Source: Ideonella sp.
Lineage (GTDB): Bacteria; Pseudomonadota; Gammaproteobacteria; Burkholderiales; Burkholderiaceae_C
Reading direction: 5' to 3'
DNA: 64,000 nucleotides
Assembly (NCBI GenBank): GCA_015075165.1
Contig: JABTUY010000011.1
Location: 38,825-102,824 of the forward strand
Positions 34,360 to 44,194 of this stretch are shown piece by piece. The translations under genes and the position numbers were made by a program. The notes below the pieces were generated by a model that made no database searches, was not told the DNA's origin, and was given only the letters and a program-made list of their open reading frames with translations. Position 1 is the first letter of the stretch; each line of letters begins with the position of its first letter.

Positions 34360-36540
34360 ATGCTCGGCAGCAGCGAAGCCCGGCCGCACGAGGCCCCAGA
34401 CGATCCGACCCCAACGTGGCCCGAAACTTCGGATCACCCGCTGGCGCCGTTGCCGGCCGGCCGCGTGCTGGTGTGCATCGTGATCGCGATCCTCGCGGCG
34501 CTGGCGCTGGTCGCGTGGTCGCCCGCGCAGGCCGAGGACACCGATGCACGCGTGCCCGAGAGCCCGTACTTCCAGGTCAGGAGCGACGACCCCACGCTCG
34601 ACGCGCTGCCGCTGAAGTCGACGCAAGTCGAGGTGCGCATCGCCGGCATCATCGCCGAGGTGGTCGTGCGCCAGCACTACCGCAACGAAGGCCAGCGGCC
34701 GATCGAGGCGCGCTACGTGTTCCCCGGCTCGACGCAGGCAGCGGTGCACGCGATGAACGTGCGCCTGGGCGAGCGCCTGATCCGCGCCGAGATCCGCGAG
34801 AAACAGCGCGCACGGCTCGAGTACGACAGCGCGAAGCGCGAGGGCAAGGCGACCGCGCTGCTCGAACAGGTGCGGCCCAACGTGTTCTCGATGAACGTGG
34901 CCAACATCCTGCCCGGCGACGACGTGCAGGTCGAGCTGCAATACACCGAGCTGATCGCGCCGCACGATGGCGCCTACCGCTTCGTGTTCCCCACCGTGGT
35001 CGGCCCGCGCTACCGTTCGCCGGCCGAAGCGCCGGCCAACGGCGCGTTCCCGGCCACCGCGCACCTGCTGCCGGGCGTGCACTCGAACACGGCGTTCGAC
35101 CTGAGCGTGCAACTCGATGCCCCGCTGCCGATCCGCGACGTGCGCAGCGGCACGCACAAGCTCGAGGCGCAGGGCATCGGCAGCACGCGCGTGGCGCTGG
35201 CGCTGGCCGACGAGGGCCCGCGCGACGACCGCGACTTCATCCTCGAGTACCGCCTGGCCGACGAGAAGACCGCCACTGGCCTGATGCTGTACCGCGCACC
35301 CGACGCGCCCGACGCCGAGAACTTCTTCCTCGCGCTGGTCGAGCCGCCGCAGGTGGTGGCGCCGGTGCAGATCAACCCGCGCGACTACATCTTCGTGGTC
35401 GACATCTCGGGCTCGATGCACGGCCAGCCGCTGGCCACCGCGAAGACGCTGCTGCGCAACCTGATCGGGGCCTTGAGGCCGAACGACACCTTCAACGTGG
35501 TGCTGTTCTCCGGCTCGAGCCGCGTGCTGGCCGAGAGTTCGGTGCCGGCCACGCAGGGCAACATCGAACGCGCGATCCGCACCATCGACCGCGCCGGCGG
35601 CGGCGGCAGCACCGAGATCGTGCCGGCGCTGCGCCGCGTGGCCGCGCTGCCGAAGCCGGCCGATGTGTCGCGCAGCGTGATTGTGATCACCGACGGCTAT
35701 GTCGCGGTGGAGAACGAGGTGTTCCAGCTCGTGCGCCGCAACCTCGACCAAGCCAACGTGTTCGCGTTCGGCATCGGCTCGTCGGTGAACCGCCACCTGA
35801 TCGAGGGCATCGCGCGCGCCGGCCAGGGCGAGGCGTTCATCGTCACCCGGCCCGAGCGCGCGGCCGAGCAGGCCGAGCGCCTGCGCCACATGATCGACTC
35901 GCCGGTGCTGACGCAGCTGAGGGCGCGCTTCGTCGGGCTGGAGGTGTACGACGTCGAGCCCGCTGCGCTGCCCGACGTGATGGCCGGCCGGCCGGTGCTG
36001 CTGTGGGGCAAGTGGCGCGGCGACGCCAGCGGCGCCAAGCTGGTGCTGCAGGGCGAGTCGGCGAGCGGCAGCCTCACCGAGGTGATCGATGCGCCAGCAC
36101 CCGACCCCGATGCGCGCGCGTTGCGCCAGCTGTGGGCGCGCCAGCGCATCGCGCAGCTCGCCGATGATGAAGCGCTGCTGGGCGGCCAGACGCAGCGCGA
36201 GCCGATCACCGCGCTCGGCCTGAAGTACGGCCTGCTGACGAACTACACCAGCTTCGTCGCGGTCGACCAGGTGGTGCGCACGCAGCAGCCCGCCACCGCG
36301 GTGACCCCGCCGCTGCCGCTGCCGCAGGGCGTGAGCGCGCTGGCGGTCGGCACGCCGCAGGCGATCGCAGCAGTGGTGCCGAGCACGCCCGAGCAGCCAG
36401 TGACGGTTGCACTGGCGCTGATGGCGCTCGGTGCGATCGGCATGGTGGCGTGGCGGCGCCGGGTGCCAGCGCGCACGGCGGATCGTGCTTCGCAGGACGC
36501 TTTCGCCCGCATCGGAGCCCGCACCGGAGGCCGGCCATGA
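34360..36540 (+). CDS. VIT/VWA domain surface protein with PEP-CTERM-like tail
   Basis: A large envelope protein of 726 residues, of the type found with proteobacterial sortase or exosortase systems. After a cytoplasmic leader a membrane helix or long signal lies at 36-57. The VIT domain follows (about 68-205: 'VVVRQHYRNEGQRPIEARYV', 'QVRPNVFSMNVANILPGD'), then a VWA domain from about 340 with the metal site Asp348 in 'FVVDISGSMHG' and 'VIVITDGYVA'. The C-terminus has PEQP (677-680), a hydrophobic stretch (681-698) and RRR (699-701), the order of a PEP-CTERM sorting signal, but with 25 further residues. The start has a strong AGGAGG site. The exosortase gene overlaps its stop. Confidence 0.88.
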   Translation: MLGSSEARPHEAPDDPTPTWPETSDHPLAPLPAGRVLVCIVIAILAALALVAWSPAQAEDTDARVPESPYFQVRSDDPTLDALPLKSTQVEVRIAGIIAEVVVRQHYRNEGQRPIEARYVFPGSTQAAVHAMNVRLGERLIRAEIREKQRARLEYDSAKREGKATALLEQVRPNVFSMNVANILPGDDVQVELQYTELIAPHDGAYRFVFPTVVGPRYRSPAEAPANGAFPATAHLLPGVHSNTAFDLSVQLDAPLPIRDVRSGTHKLEAQGIGSTRVALALADEGPRDDRDFILEYRLADEKTATGLMLYRAPDAPDAENFFLALVEPPQVVAPVQINPRDYIFVVDISGSMHGQPLATAKTLLRNLIGALRPNDTFNVVLFSGSSRVLAESSVPATQGNIERAIRTIDRAGGGGSTEIVPALRRVAALPKPADVSRSVIVITDGYVAVENEVFQLVRRNLDQANVFAFGIGSSVNRHLIEGIARAGQGEAFIVTRPERAAEQAERLRHMIDSPVLTQLRARFVGLEVYDVEPAALPDVMAGRPVLLWGKWRGDASGAKLVLQGESASGSLTEVIDAPAPDPDARALRQLWARQRIAQLADDEALLGGQTQREPITALGLKYGLLTNYTSFVAVDQVVRTQQPATAVTPPLPLPQGVSALAVGTPQAIAAVVPSTPEQPVTVALALMALGAIGMVAWRRRVPARTADRASQDAFARIGARTGGRP

Positions 36541-37385
36541 CGCAGGCGCGTGCGCTCGCCTGCCGTCCGGTGCGCCTGCACGCCACCGGCTGGCTCGCGC
36601 TGCATGCGCTCGCGCTGTGGCCGCACGGCCGCTACCTCGCCGAGCGCGCATTCGACGGCTCCGACGATCCGTTGGGCCTGCTCGCGCTCGCCGCGGTGGC
36701 GGCCTGCGTGGCGTGGCAGCGCGCGCAGTTGCGGCTGACGCCGCGGCACGGTTGGCTCGTCGCCGCGCTGCTGCTGGCGCTGATAGCCAACGGCCTCTGG
36801 TGGTGGGGCCTGCCGGTGCTGGCGGCGTCGCTGCTCGCGGCCGCGTCGCTGGCCTGCGCGCTGCTCGCGTGGTGGCCGGCGGCGCAGCCCAAGCTGCCGC
36901 TGGCCGCGCTGGTGGTGCTGGCGCTGCCGTGGATCGCATCGCTGCAGTTCTACCTGGGCTGGCCGCTGCGCGTGTTGACCGCGCAGCTCAGCGCGCTCGG
37001 CCTTCAGCTCGCGGGCTACGACGCCGCGCGCAGCGGGGCGTCGATGCTGGTGAACGGCCAGCTGGTGATCGTCGACGCGCCGTGCTCGGGCGTGCAGCTG
37101 GCCTGGCTCGCGTACTTCACCGCGGCCGCGGCAGCGGCCGCGACGAGCCTGCCCGATCGCCGCTTCGCACGCCGCATCGGCTGGGTTGGCGCGATCGTGC
37201 TGGCCGGCAACGTGCTGCGCAACAGCGTGCTGGTGGCGCTCGAGGCGCGGCCGCAGGGCCTTGCGCCGGCGTGGCACGAAGCCATCGGCCTCGTCGCGTT
37301 GGCGCTCGTCTGCGCCGGCGTGCTGGCGCTGATGCGGCCCGCACACACGAGCGGGCACCCGCTGTCTTTGGAGAACGCACGATGA
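36537..37385 (+). CDS. Exosortase (membrane transpeptidase-like cysteine protease)
   Basis: A multi-pass membrane protein of 282 residues with about eight helices. The exosortase catalytic set is complete: Cys183 in 'VDAPCSGVQLAW', Arg228 in 'GNVLRNSVLV' and His247 in 'PAWHEAIGL'. Exosortases process PEP-CTERM-type C-terminal signals. The only candidate target in view is the VIT/VWA protein whose stop overlaps this start (ATGA). The subfamily (Xrt letter) cannot be set without profile searches. The next gene also overlaps by 4 bases. Confidence 0.88.
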   Translation: MTQARALACRPVRLHATGWLALHALALWPHGRYLAERAFDGSDDPLGLLALAAVAACVAWQRAQLRLTPRHGWLVAALLLALIANGLWWWGLPVLAASLLAAASLACALLAWWPAAQPKLPLAALVVLALPWIASLQFYLGWPLRVLTAQLSALGLQLAGYDAARSGASMLVNGQLVIVDAPCSGVQLAWLAYFTAAAAAAATSLPDRRFARRIGWVGAIVLAGNVLRNSVLVALEARPQGLAPAWHEAIGLVALALVCAGVLALMRPAHTSGHPLSLENAR

Positions 37386-38071
37386 TCGACGCGTTGACGC
37401 CCAGCTGGCCCGCGGCGCCGCGCTCGCCCGCGCCACACGGATCCATGCTGCGGCGCGCGTTCGCGACCTGGCTCGAGCACTGGCCGCGCGTGCTGGCACT
37501 GGCGCTGCTGGCCTGCGCCGCGTGGCCGCTGGCCGGGCGCGGCGCGCTCGGCGCGCTCGGCGCGTCGCCCGCCGTCGACGGCTCCGGTGGCGCCGCGTCG
37601 AAGGCCGACACCGCCTTGGAATGGCCGACGAGCCTCGACGGCGAGCCGCTGCGTCCGCTCGCACTCACCGTGGTCGAGCAGCGCTTCGCGCGCCGCTTTC
37701 CCGGCCGCATCGGCCGCTTCGCCGCCGACGGCGGCGACGTCTGGGTGCTGCGCGACGTGGTGCGCCCGACGCGCGCGCTGCATCCGGCGGCCGACTGCTT
37801 TCGCGGCCTCGGCTATCGCATCGAGCCGGCGCTGCTGCAACGCGAGGCTGAGGCGCCCGTGCAGGGCAGCCTGCAGGCGCAGGCGCACACCGACGCGCCG
37901 CTGTGGCGCTGCTTCGTCGCCGAGCGCAACGGCGAACGGCTGCGCGTGTGCGAGCGCATCGTCGACGCGCAGGGGCGCGGCTTCGTCGATGCTTCGTCGT
38001 GGTACTGGGCGGCGACGCTCGGTCACTCCAGCGGGCCGTGGCGCGCGCTGACACGGGTGGAGGCATTGTGA
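37382..38071 (+). CDS. EpsI-like exosortase-associated protein
   Basis: A 229-residue protein with one membrane helix near 34-52 and a periplasmic domain. The domain carries 'HPAADCFRGLGYRIEP' (about 137-152), which resembles the Cys-containing core of EpsI/exosortase-associated proteins. Two more cysteines are in 'LWRCFVAERN' and 'RLRVCERIV'. Such proteins accompany exosortases but their chemistry is unsettled. Overlaps on both sides (4 bases with the exosortase, 1 base with the transglycosylase) mark it as part of one operon. Confidence 0.7.
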   Translation: MIDALTPSWPAAPRSPAPHGSMLRRAFATWLEHWPRVLALALLACAAWPLAGRGALGALGASPAVDGSGGAASKADTALEWPTSLDGEPLRPLALTVVEQRFARRFPGRIGRFAADGGDVWVLRDVVRPTRALHPAADCFRGLGYRIEPALLQREAEAPVQGSLQAQAHTDAPLWRCFVAERNGERLRVCERIVDAQGRGFVDASSWYWAATLGHSSGPWRALTRVEAL

Positions 38072-39354
38072 TGACCCCAAGCGCACACGCTCGCTGGCAC
38101 CGCCTGTGCATCGCGCTGGCCGCACTGACGGGCGCCCTGGCCGCGTTCGGCGTCGTAGTGGCGGCGATCGCGGTGGCGGCGCTGCAGCCCGCGCCGGACG
38201 AATGGCGCACCACGCTGCGGCTCGGCCCGTGGCAGCGCGAGCTGAGCATGCCGGCGCTGATCCGCTGGGCAGCGCATCCGCTGGCCGCGCCGCTGCTTGA
38301 CGGCCAGGTGCTGCACACGCGGTTCGGCCGCTGGCAACTGCGCCGCGACGGCCATCGCATCGACGCGGTGTGCGCGCCGTGCCGCATCCACGTTGCCGCG
38401 CTGGGGCCGCAGCCGCTCGCGCTGGCGAGCGCGCAGCTGGCGGCGCGGCACGTCGGCGCCGGCCGCTTCACCGGCACGCTGACGCTGACCGAGGCCGCCG
38501 ATGCCGGCACCGCCGCCGCCACGCTGCCGCTCCGCGTCACCGCGCAGCTCGACCGCCGCGGCGCCGACCTGCGCCTCGCGCTGGCGCCGACGCCGCTGGC
38601 CGCGGTGGTGCGCGTGTTCGGGCCCGATCTGCCCGAGCGTGCCCGCGTGCAGGTGAGTGGCACGCTGGCCTTCACGGCCCGCGCGCGCTGGCCGGAGGGT
38701 ATCTGGCAGGCGAAACCGCAGCTCACGGACTTCAGCGTCGACGGCCTCGGCACCGAGCGGCTGCTCGACGCGCAACTGCCGGCCGCATGCCGCACCGGCA
38801 ACGGCGACGCACTGGCGATCGGCGGCTGGATTCCGCGTGCGCTGGTGGCCGCCGAGGACGCGCGCTTCTACGAGCACCCGGGCTACGACATCGGCCAGAT
38901 GCTGGCGGCCTGGCAGCACAACCAGCACGACGGCGCGCCGCTGCGCGGCGGCAGCACGCTGACGCAGCAGCTCGCGAAGCTGGTGATCACCGGTGACGAC
39001 CGCAGCGCCACGCGCAAGCTGCGCGAGCTGCTGTATGCGGTGGAGATGGAGCGCACGCTCGGCAAGGCGCGCATCCTGCAGCTGTACCTGGCGCTCGCGC
39101 CGTGGGGCGACGGCGTGTGCGGCGCCGAGCGCGCGGCACGCGTCTACCTCGGCAAGAGCGCGGCCAAAGCCGGCCCGGTGTCGGCCGCGTGGCTGGTGAG
39201 CCTGCTGCGCAACCCGGATGCGCAGCTGAGCCGGCTGAACCACGAGCGCGCCATCGACCGCTCGCGCGTGCAGCAGGTGCTGGCTGGCATGCGGCCGATG
39301 AACGCCGCGCAGCGCGCGCTGGCCAACGAGCAGGTGATCGACTGGCTGCCCTGA
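38071..39354 (+). CDS. Monofunctional GT51 peptidoglycan glycosyltransferase
   Basis: Polymerises lipid II into glycan strands. The 427 residues have an N-terminal helix (12-36), a roughly 200-residue extracytoplasmic region with a Cys-x2-Cys pair ('VCAPCRI'), then a GT51 domain: 'AAEDARFYEHPGYD' with the catalytic Glu262, 'RGGSTLTQQLAKLVI', 'RKLRELLYAVEMER' and 'KARILQLYLALAPWGDG'. There is no penicillin-binding transpeptidase domain. The long spacer domain ahead of GT51 is unlike MtgA. It is the last tightly coupled gene of the exosortase operon. Confidence 0.88.
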   Translation: MTPSAHARWHRLCIALAALTGALAAFGVVVAAIAVAALQPAPDEWRTTLRLGPWQRELSMPALIRWAAHPLAAPLLDGQVLHTRFGRWQLRRDGHRIDAVCAPCRIHVAALGPQPLALASAQLAARHVGAGRFTGTLTLTEAADAGTAAATLPLRVTAQLDRRGADLRLALAPTPLAAVVRVFGPDLPERARVQVSGTLAFTARARWPEGIWQAKPQLTDFSVDGLGTERLLDAQLPAACRTGNGDALAIGGWIPRALVAAEDARFYEHPGYDIGQMLAAWQHNQHDGAPLRGGSTLTQQLAKLVITGDDRSATRKLRELLYAVEMERTLGKARILQLYLALAPWGDGVCGAERAARVYLGKSAAKAGPVSAAWLVSLLRNPDAQLSRLNHERAIDRSRVQQVLAGMRPMNAAQRALANEQVIDWLP

Positions 39355-39482
39355 ACGACAGCGCGTTCGATGACGCCGTGTCCGCGCGGCCGTCGCAACG
39401 ATGGCGGGCGCGCGGTGGTCATTCGGCGATCGCGCGCGTCCGCCGACCGTCCCGCCGGTGGCGCGAGCGCCACCAGGCCGAA

Positions 39483-39644
39483 ATGCGCGACGCCGACAAC
39501 GACGGCATCGTCAGCAAGCAGGAGTTCCTGAACACCATGAGCAAGGTCTGGGACGCCCGCGCCAAGAAGATGGGCATCCAGGGCGACAGGATGAAGAGCG
39601 CCGAGTTCGACGAGTTCGCCAAGTACCTGCGCGCCGACGCCTGA
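39483..39644 (+). CDS. Short EF-hand protein, possibly truncated
   Basis: A 53-residue frame with one canonical EF-hand loop, 'DADNDGIVSKQEF' (residues 3-15), then 'SKVWDARAKKMGIQGDRM' and a second, degenerate acidic segment 'SAEFDEFAKYLRADA'. Related Burkholderiales proteins are exported and carry an N-terminal signal; none is visible upstream, where the in-frame sequence (39355-39482) is arginine-rich and unlike a signal. The gene may therefore be a truncated relic or start at an unusual codon further up. It follows the GT51 gene after 128 bases. Confidence 0.5.
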   Translation: MRDADNDGIVSKQEFLNTMSKVWDARAKKMGIQGDRMKSAEFDEFAKYLRADA

Positions 39645-39894
39645 TCGGGCCTCCGCTCGCCAGTTGCCGCCTGCAACATGCCGGGGGCGCCGGTTGCGAG
39701 CGCGACCAGCCGCTGCGTGCGCTCCATGATGCCGGTGGAGCCCGACGCCTTCGGGACCGCGGCCCGTGCGCGATCACAAACCGCATGCGCACCGACTGCT
39801 TGCGGGCGGGGGCCTTGAAGCCGGTGGCACGAACCGCAAGTAGCGGTCGCCAGTCCGGTAGCATCCGGTCGCGTTACCACTCGAGGAGGTGCCC
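39645..39894. other. Intergenic region before lemA
   Basis: No gene is supported in this 250-base stretch. A TAGCAT box (39859-39864) about 30 bases before the lemA start is a possible -10. Confidence 0.4.
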
Positions 39895-40530
39895 ATGGGA
39901 TTGCAAGCGCGTGTGATGGCCTGGATCGCCGCGGCGGTGGCGGTGCTCGGCCTTTCCGGCTGCGGCTACAACGACTTCCAGCGCCTGGACGAACAGGTCA
40001 AGGCGGCCTGGTCGGAGGTGCTCAACCAGTACCAGCGGCGCGCCGACCTGATCCCGAACATCGTCAACACCGTCAAGGGCGAGGCCAGCTTCGAGCAGGA
40101 CACGCTGACCAAGGTGGTCGAGGCGCGCGCCAAGGCCACCAGCATCCAGGTGACGCCCGAGACGCTGAATAACCCCGAGGCGTTCAACAAGTTCCAGCAG
40201 GCGCAGGGCGAGCTCACGTCGGCGCTGTCGCGGCTGATTGCGGTGAGCGAGAACTACCCGAACCTGAAGACCAACCAGGGCTTCCAGGATCTGCGCGTGC
40301 AGCTCGAAGGCACCGAGAACCGCATCACCGTGGCGCGCAACCGCTACATCAAGGCGGTGGCCGAGTACAACGTGCTGGCGCGGCAGTTCCCGACCAACCT
40401 GACGGCGATGATCTTCAGCTACTCGGTGAAGCCGACGTTCACGGTCGACAACGAGGCCCAGATCTCGAAGCCGCCGACGGTCGATTTCGGCAAGCAGCCG
40501 GCGCCGGCCGCGCCCGCGGCATCGAAGTGA
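39895..40530 (+). CDS. lemA: LemA family lipoprotein
   Basis: A 211-residue LemA protein, a four-helix bundle anchored at the membrane; function in bacteria is not established. The N-terminus is a lipoprotein signal ending 'VLGLSGCGYN'. The family core is 'VKAAWSEVLNQYQRRADLIP', 'VNTVKGEASFEQDTLTKV', 'LIAVSENYPNLKTNQGF', 'ENRITVARNRYIKAVAEYN' and 'QFPTNLTA'. The ATG at 39895 has AGGAGG 5 bases upstream. It is followed by two TPM-domain genes, a common partnership. Confidence 0.95.
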   Translation: MGLQARVMAWIAAAVAVLGLSGCGYNDFQRLDEQVKAAWSEVLNQYQRRADLIPNIVNTVKGEASFEQDTLTKVVEARAKATSIQVTPETLNNPEAFNKFQQAQGELTSALSRLIAVSENYPNLKTNQGFQDLRVQLEGTENRITVARNRYIKAVAEYNVLARQFPTNLTAMIFSYSVKPTFTVDNEAQISKPPTVDFGKQPAPAAPAASK

Positions 40531-40591
40531 AGGCGTTGCGCGCGGCCGCGCCGCGGCGCGCGCGCTTGCCGTCGCCGACGAGCGCCCGTCG

Positions 40592-41566
40592 ATGACCCCT
40601 GCCGCGCTCGACCGCTGGGGCGCCGCGCTGGCGCCCCGGTGGCTCGCGCGAGTGCGCCGCTGGCACGCACCGATCCTGTGCTGGTTCGCACTGGCGCTCA
40701 TGGCGCTCGCGCTCGCAGCGCCGGGCGCGCGCGCGCAGGATTTGCAACCGGTGCCGCCGCTCGAGGGCCGTGTGGTCGACCGCACCGGCACACTCGATGC
40801 CACGCAGCGCGCGGCGATGGAGCAGCACCTGGCCAATGTCGAGCGCGAGCTCGGCACGCAGATCGTGGTGCTGATCGTGCCCGGCACGCTGCCCGAAGAC
40901 ATCGCCGCCTATGCGCAGCGCGTGGGCGACCAGTGGAAGCTCGGCCGCCGCGAGGCCGGCGATGGCCTGCTGATCGTGGTGGCGAAGAACGAGCGCCGCA
41001 TCCGCATCGAGGTGGCCAAGGCGCTCGAAGGCGCGGTGCCCGACCTGGCGGCGCGGCAGATCATTGCCGAGACGATCACCCCGGCGTTCAAGCGCGGCGA
41101 CTATGCCGGCGGCCTCAACGCAGCGATCGATCGCCTGGCCGCGCGCATCAGGCCCGAGGGACTGCCGGCACCGTCGGGCAACGGCACCCGCGACGCGTCG
41201 CGCGGCCTCGGGCTCGGGCTCGATTGGGAGCAGCTGGCGATGTTCTTCTTCGTCGGCGTGCCGGTCGTCGGCGCGCTGCTCACCGGTCTGCTCGGCCGCA
41301 AGCTCGGCGCGCTCGCCACCGGGGGCGCCGCTGGCGGCATCGCGTGGTTGCTGAGCACGAGCCTGCTGATCGCCGGCGCCGCCGGTGTGCTGGCGCTGCT
41401 GATGGTCGGCGTGTTCGGCTTCGGCGTCGGCCGCGGGCGCGGCGGCGGCCCGCCGATCATCTGGGGTGGCGGTGGCGGCGGCTGGGGTGGTGGCGGCGGA
41501 GGCGGCGGCTTCTCGTCGGGCGGCGGTGGCGACTTCGGCGGCGGCGGCGCCTCCGGCGACTGGTAG
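40592..41566 (+). CDS. TPM domain membrane protein (YgcG family)
   Basis: A 324-residue exported membrane-anchored protein. A signal helix at 28-48 ends in 'GARAQD'. The TPM domain (about 55-195) has 'RVVDRTGTLDATQRAAMEQH', 'GTQIVVLIVPGTLPEDIAAY' and 'DGLLIVVAKNERRIRIEV'. A transmembrane region covers 220-285, and the C-terminus is glycine-rich ending in alternating Gly/Ser/Phe. TPM proteins of this type are linked to envelope quality control or photosystem repair in other organisms; here only the LemA association is clear. Confidence 0.9.
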   Translation: MTPAALDRWGAALAPRWLARVRRWHAPILCWFALALMALALAAPGARAQDLQPVPPLEGRVVDRTGTLDATQRAAMEQHLANVERELGTQIVVLIVPGTLPEDIAAYAQRVGDQWKLGRREAGDGLLIVVAKNERRIRIEVAKALEGAVPDLAARQIIAETITPAFKRGDYAGGLNAAIDRLAARIRPEGLPAPSGNGTRDASRGLGLGLDWEQLAMFFFVGVPVVGALLTGLLGRKLGALATGGAAGGIAWLLSTSLLIAGAAGVLALLMVGVFGFGVGRGRGGGPPIIWGGGGGGWGGGGGGGGFSSGGGGDFGGGGASGDW

Positions 41567-41596
41567 GGGCGCGTCGGTGGACAACGGGAGCTGGCG

Positions 41597-42103
41597 ATGA
41601 ACCGGGTGCTGCGCGTGCTCAGGCACCGTGTGTTCGACGAGCGCGACACGCGGCGGGCGATCGGCCCCGCCGTGATGGAGCGGCTGCAGCAGCGCGTGGC
41701 CGCCAGCGAGTGCCGCCACAGCGGCGAGATCCGCGTCTGCGTCGAGGCCGGCCTGCCGCTGTCGTATCTGTGGCGCGGCCTCTCGGCACGCCAGCGCGCG
41801 ATCACGCTGTTCGGCAAGCTGCGCGTGTGGGACACCGCGCACAACAACGGCGTGCTGATCTACCTGCTGCTGGCCGAGCACGCGATCGAGATCGTGGCCG
41901 ACCGCGGGCTCAACGCGGTGGTCGATCGGACGCATTGGGCGAGCATCGTGGCCGGCATGCGCGAGGCGTTTCGCAGCCGGCGCTACGAAGAAGGCCTGAA
42001 CGCGGCGATCGACGCGGTCGACGCGTTGCTGGTGCAGCACTTTGCGCTGCAGCCGGGCGCGGTCAACCCGAACGAACTGCCCGACCAGCCGATCCTGCGC
42101 TGA
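41597..42103 (+). CDS. Second TPM domain protein
   Basis: A 168-residue protein without a signal or membrane helix. It carries the TPM core: 'SGEIRVCVEAGLPLSYLWRG' (about 41-60), 'RAITLFGKLRVWDTAHNNGV', 'LIYLLLAEHAIEIVADRGLN' and 'RRYEEGLNAAIDAVDALL'. The loss of the signal and glycine tail separates it from the preceding gene. GGGAG lies before the ATG. The lemA-TPM-TPM order is typical of Burkholderiales. The gene is convergent with atpC. Confidence 0.88.
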   Translation: MNRVLRVLRHRVFDERDTRRAIGPAVMERLQQRVAASECRHSGEIRVCVEAGLPLSYLWRGLSARQRAITLFGKLRVWDTAHNNGVLIYLLLAEHAIEIVADRGLNAVVDRTHWASIVAGMREAFRSRRYEEGLNAAIDAVDALLVQHFALQPGAVNPNELPDQPILR

Positions 42104-42180
42104 AGTGCGCCGCGAAGCGCGACGCCGGCAACGGTGCGCCCCCCATGAACAAGGCCAGCCTGCGGCGGGCCCTCGATGCC

Positions 42181-42195
42181 GGCGCCCAAGGCGCC
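42181..42195. terminator. Hairpin between the TPM gene and atpC
   Basis: GGCGCC-caa-GGCGCC is a perfect 6-bp stem with a 3-base loop, 11 bases beyond the atpC stop. It can serve both convergent transcripts. No T-run follows; the two 'ctctact' copies beside it are repeats of no known role. Confidence 0.5.
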
Positions 42196-42205
42196 TCTAC
42201 TGCCT

Positions 42206-42622
42206 CTACTTCTTGCGCAGCTTGGCGATCGCGGCGATCTGCGCGGCCATCGTCGCGAACTCGCTCTGTGCCTTGGCCAGGTCGATGTCGCTCTTCGCGT
42301 TGCGCATCGCCTCTTCGGCGCGCTTCTTCGCTTCGAGCGCCTTGGCCTCGTCGAGGTCGTGGCCGCGGATCGCGGTGTCGGCCAGCACGGTGACGGCGTG
42401 GGGCTGCACCTCGAGAATGCCGCCGGCGACGAAGACGAACTCCTCCTCGCCGTTGTCGGCACGCTGGATGCGCACCGCGCCGGGCTTGATGCGCGTGATC
42501 AGCGGCGTGTGGCGCGGGTAGATGCCGAGCTCGCCCATCTCGCCGGGCAGCGCGACGAACTTGGCGTCGCCGGAGAAGATGCTCTCTTCGGCGGAGACAA
42601 CGTCGACGTGGATGGTGGCCAT
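42206..42622 (-). CDS. atpC: ATP synthase epsilon subunit
   Basis: Central-stalk subunit of F1, 138 residues, coupling rotation and inhibiting ATP hydrolysis. The N-terminal beta-sandwich shows '[20 protein letters not shown]' and '[19 protein letters not shown]'; the C-terminal helical hairpin covers the last 50 residues ('[18 protein letters not shown]'). Last gene of the minus-strand atp operon, followed by a hairpin. Confidence 0.97.
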   Translation of the reverse strand: MATIHVDVVSAEESIFSGDAKFVALPGEMGELGIYPRHTPLITRIKPGAVRIQRADNGEEEFVFVAGGILEVQPHAVTVLADTAIRGHDLDEAKALEAKKRAEEAMRNAKSDIDLAKAQSEFATMAAQIAAIAKLRKK

Positions 42623-42694
42623 GCCCGGTAATCCTTAGCGTGTTGAAGAAGCTGCAAGAAGCAAGCCGTCGGTTCGGAGGCTAGGCGCCGAGCG

Positions 42695-42714
42695 CAGCCG
42701 GGTTGGGGTACCCG
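42695..42714. repeat. Hairpin/intergenic repeat between atpD and atpC
   Basis: GCCGGG (42695-42700) and CCCGGC (42709-42714) form a 6-bp stem with an 8-base loop in the 131-base gap between atpD and atpC. The surrounding sequence resembles a short repeat often found between Burkholderiales genes. It may lower or stabilise the distal atpC message. Confidence 0.45.
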
Positions 42715-42753
42715 GCGAGCACGGCCGCGACGCATCCGGACCGAATGCGCCGC

Positions 42754-44154
<1,401 letters not shown>

Positions 44155-44194
44155 TTATTGGATCCTTCGAACGGGTTTCGGTGCAGTCGCCGCG

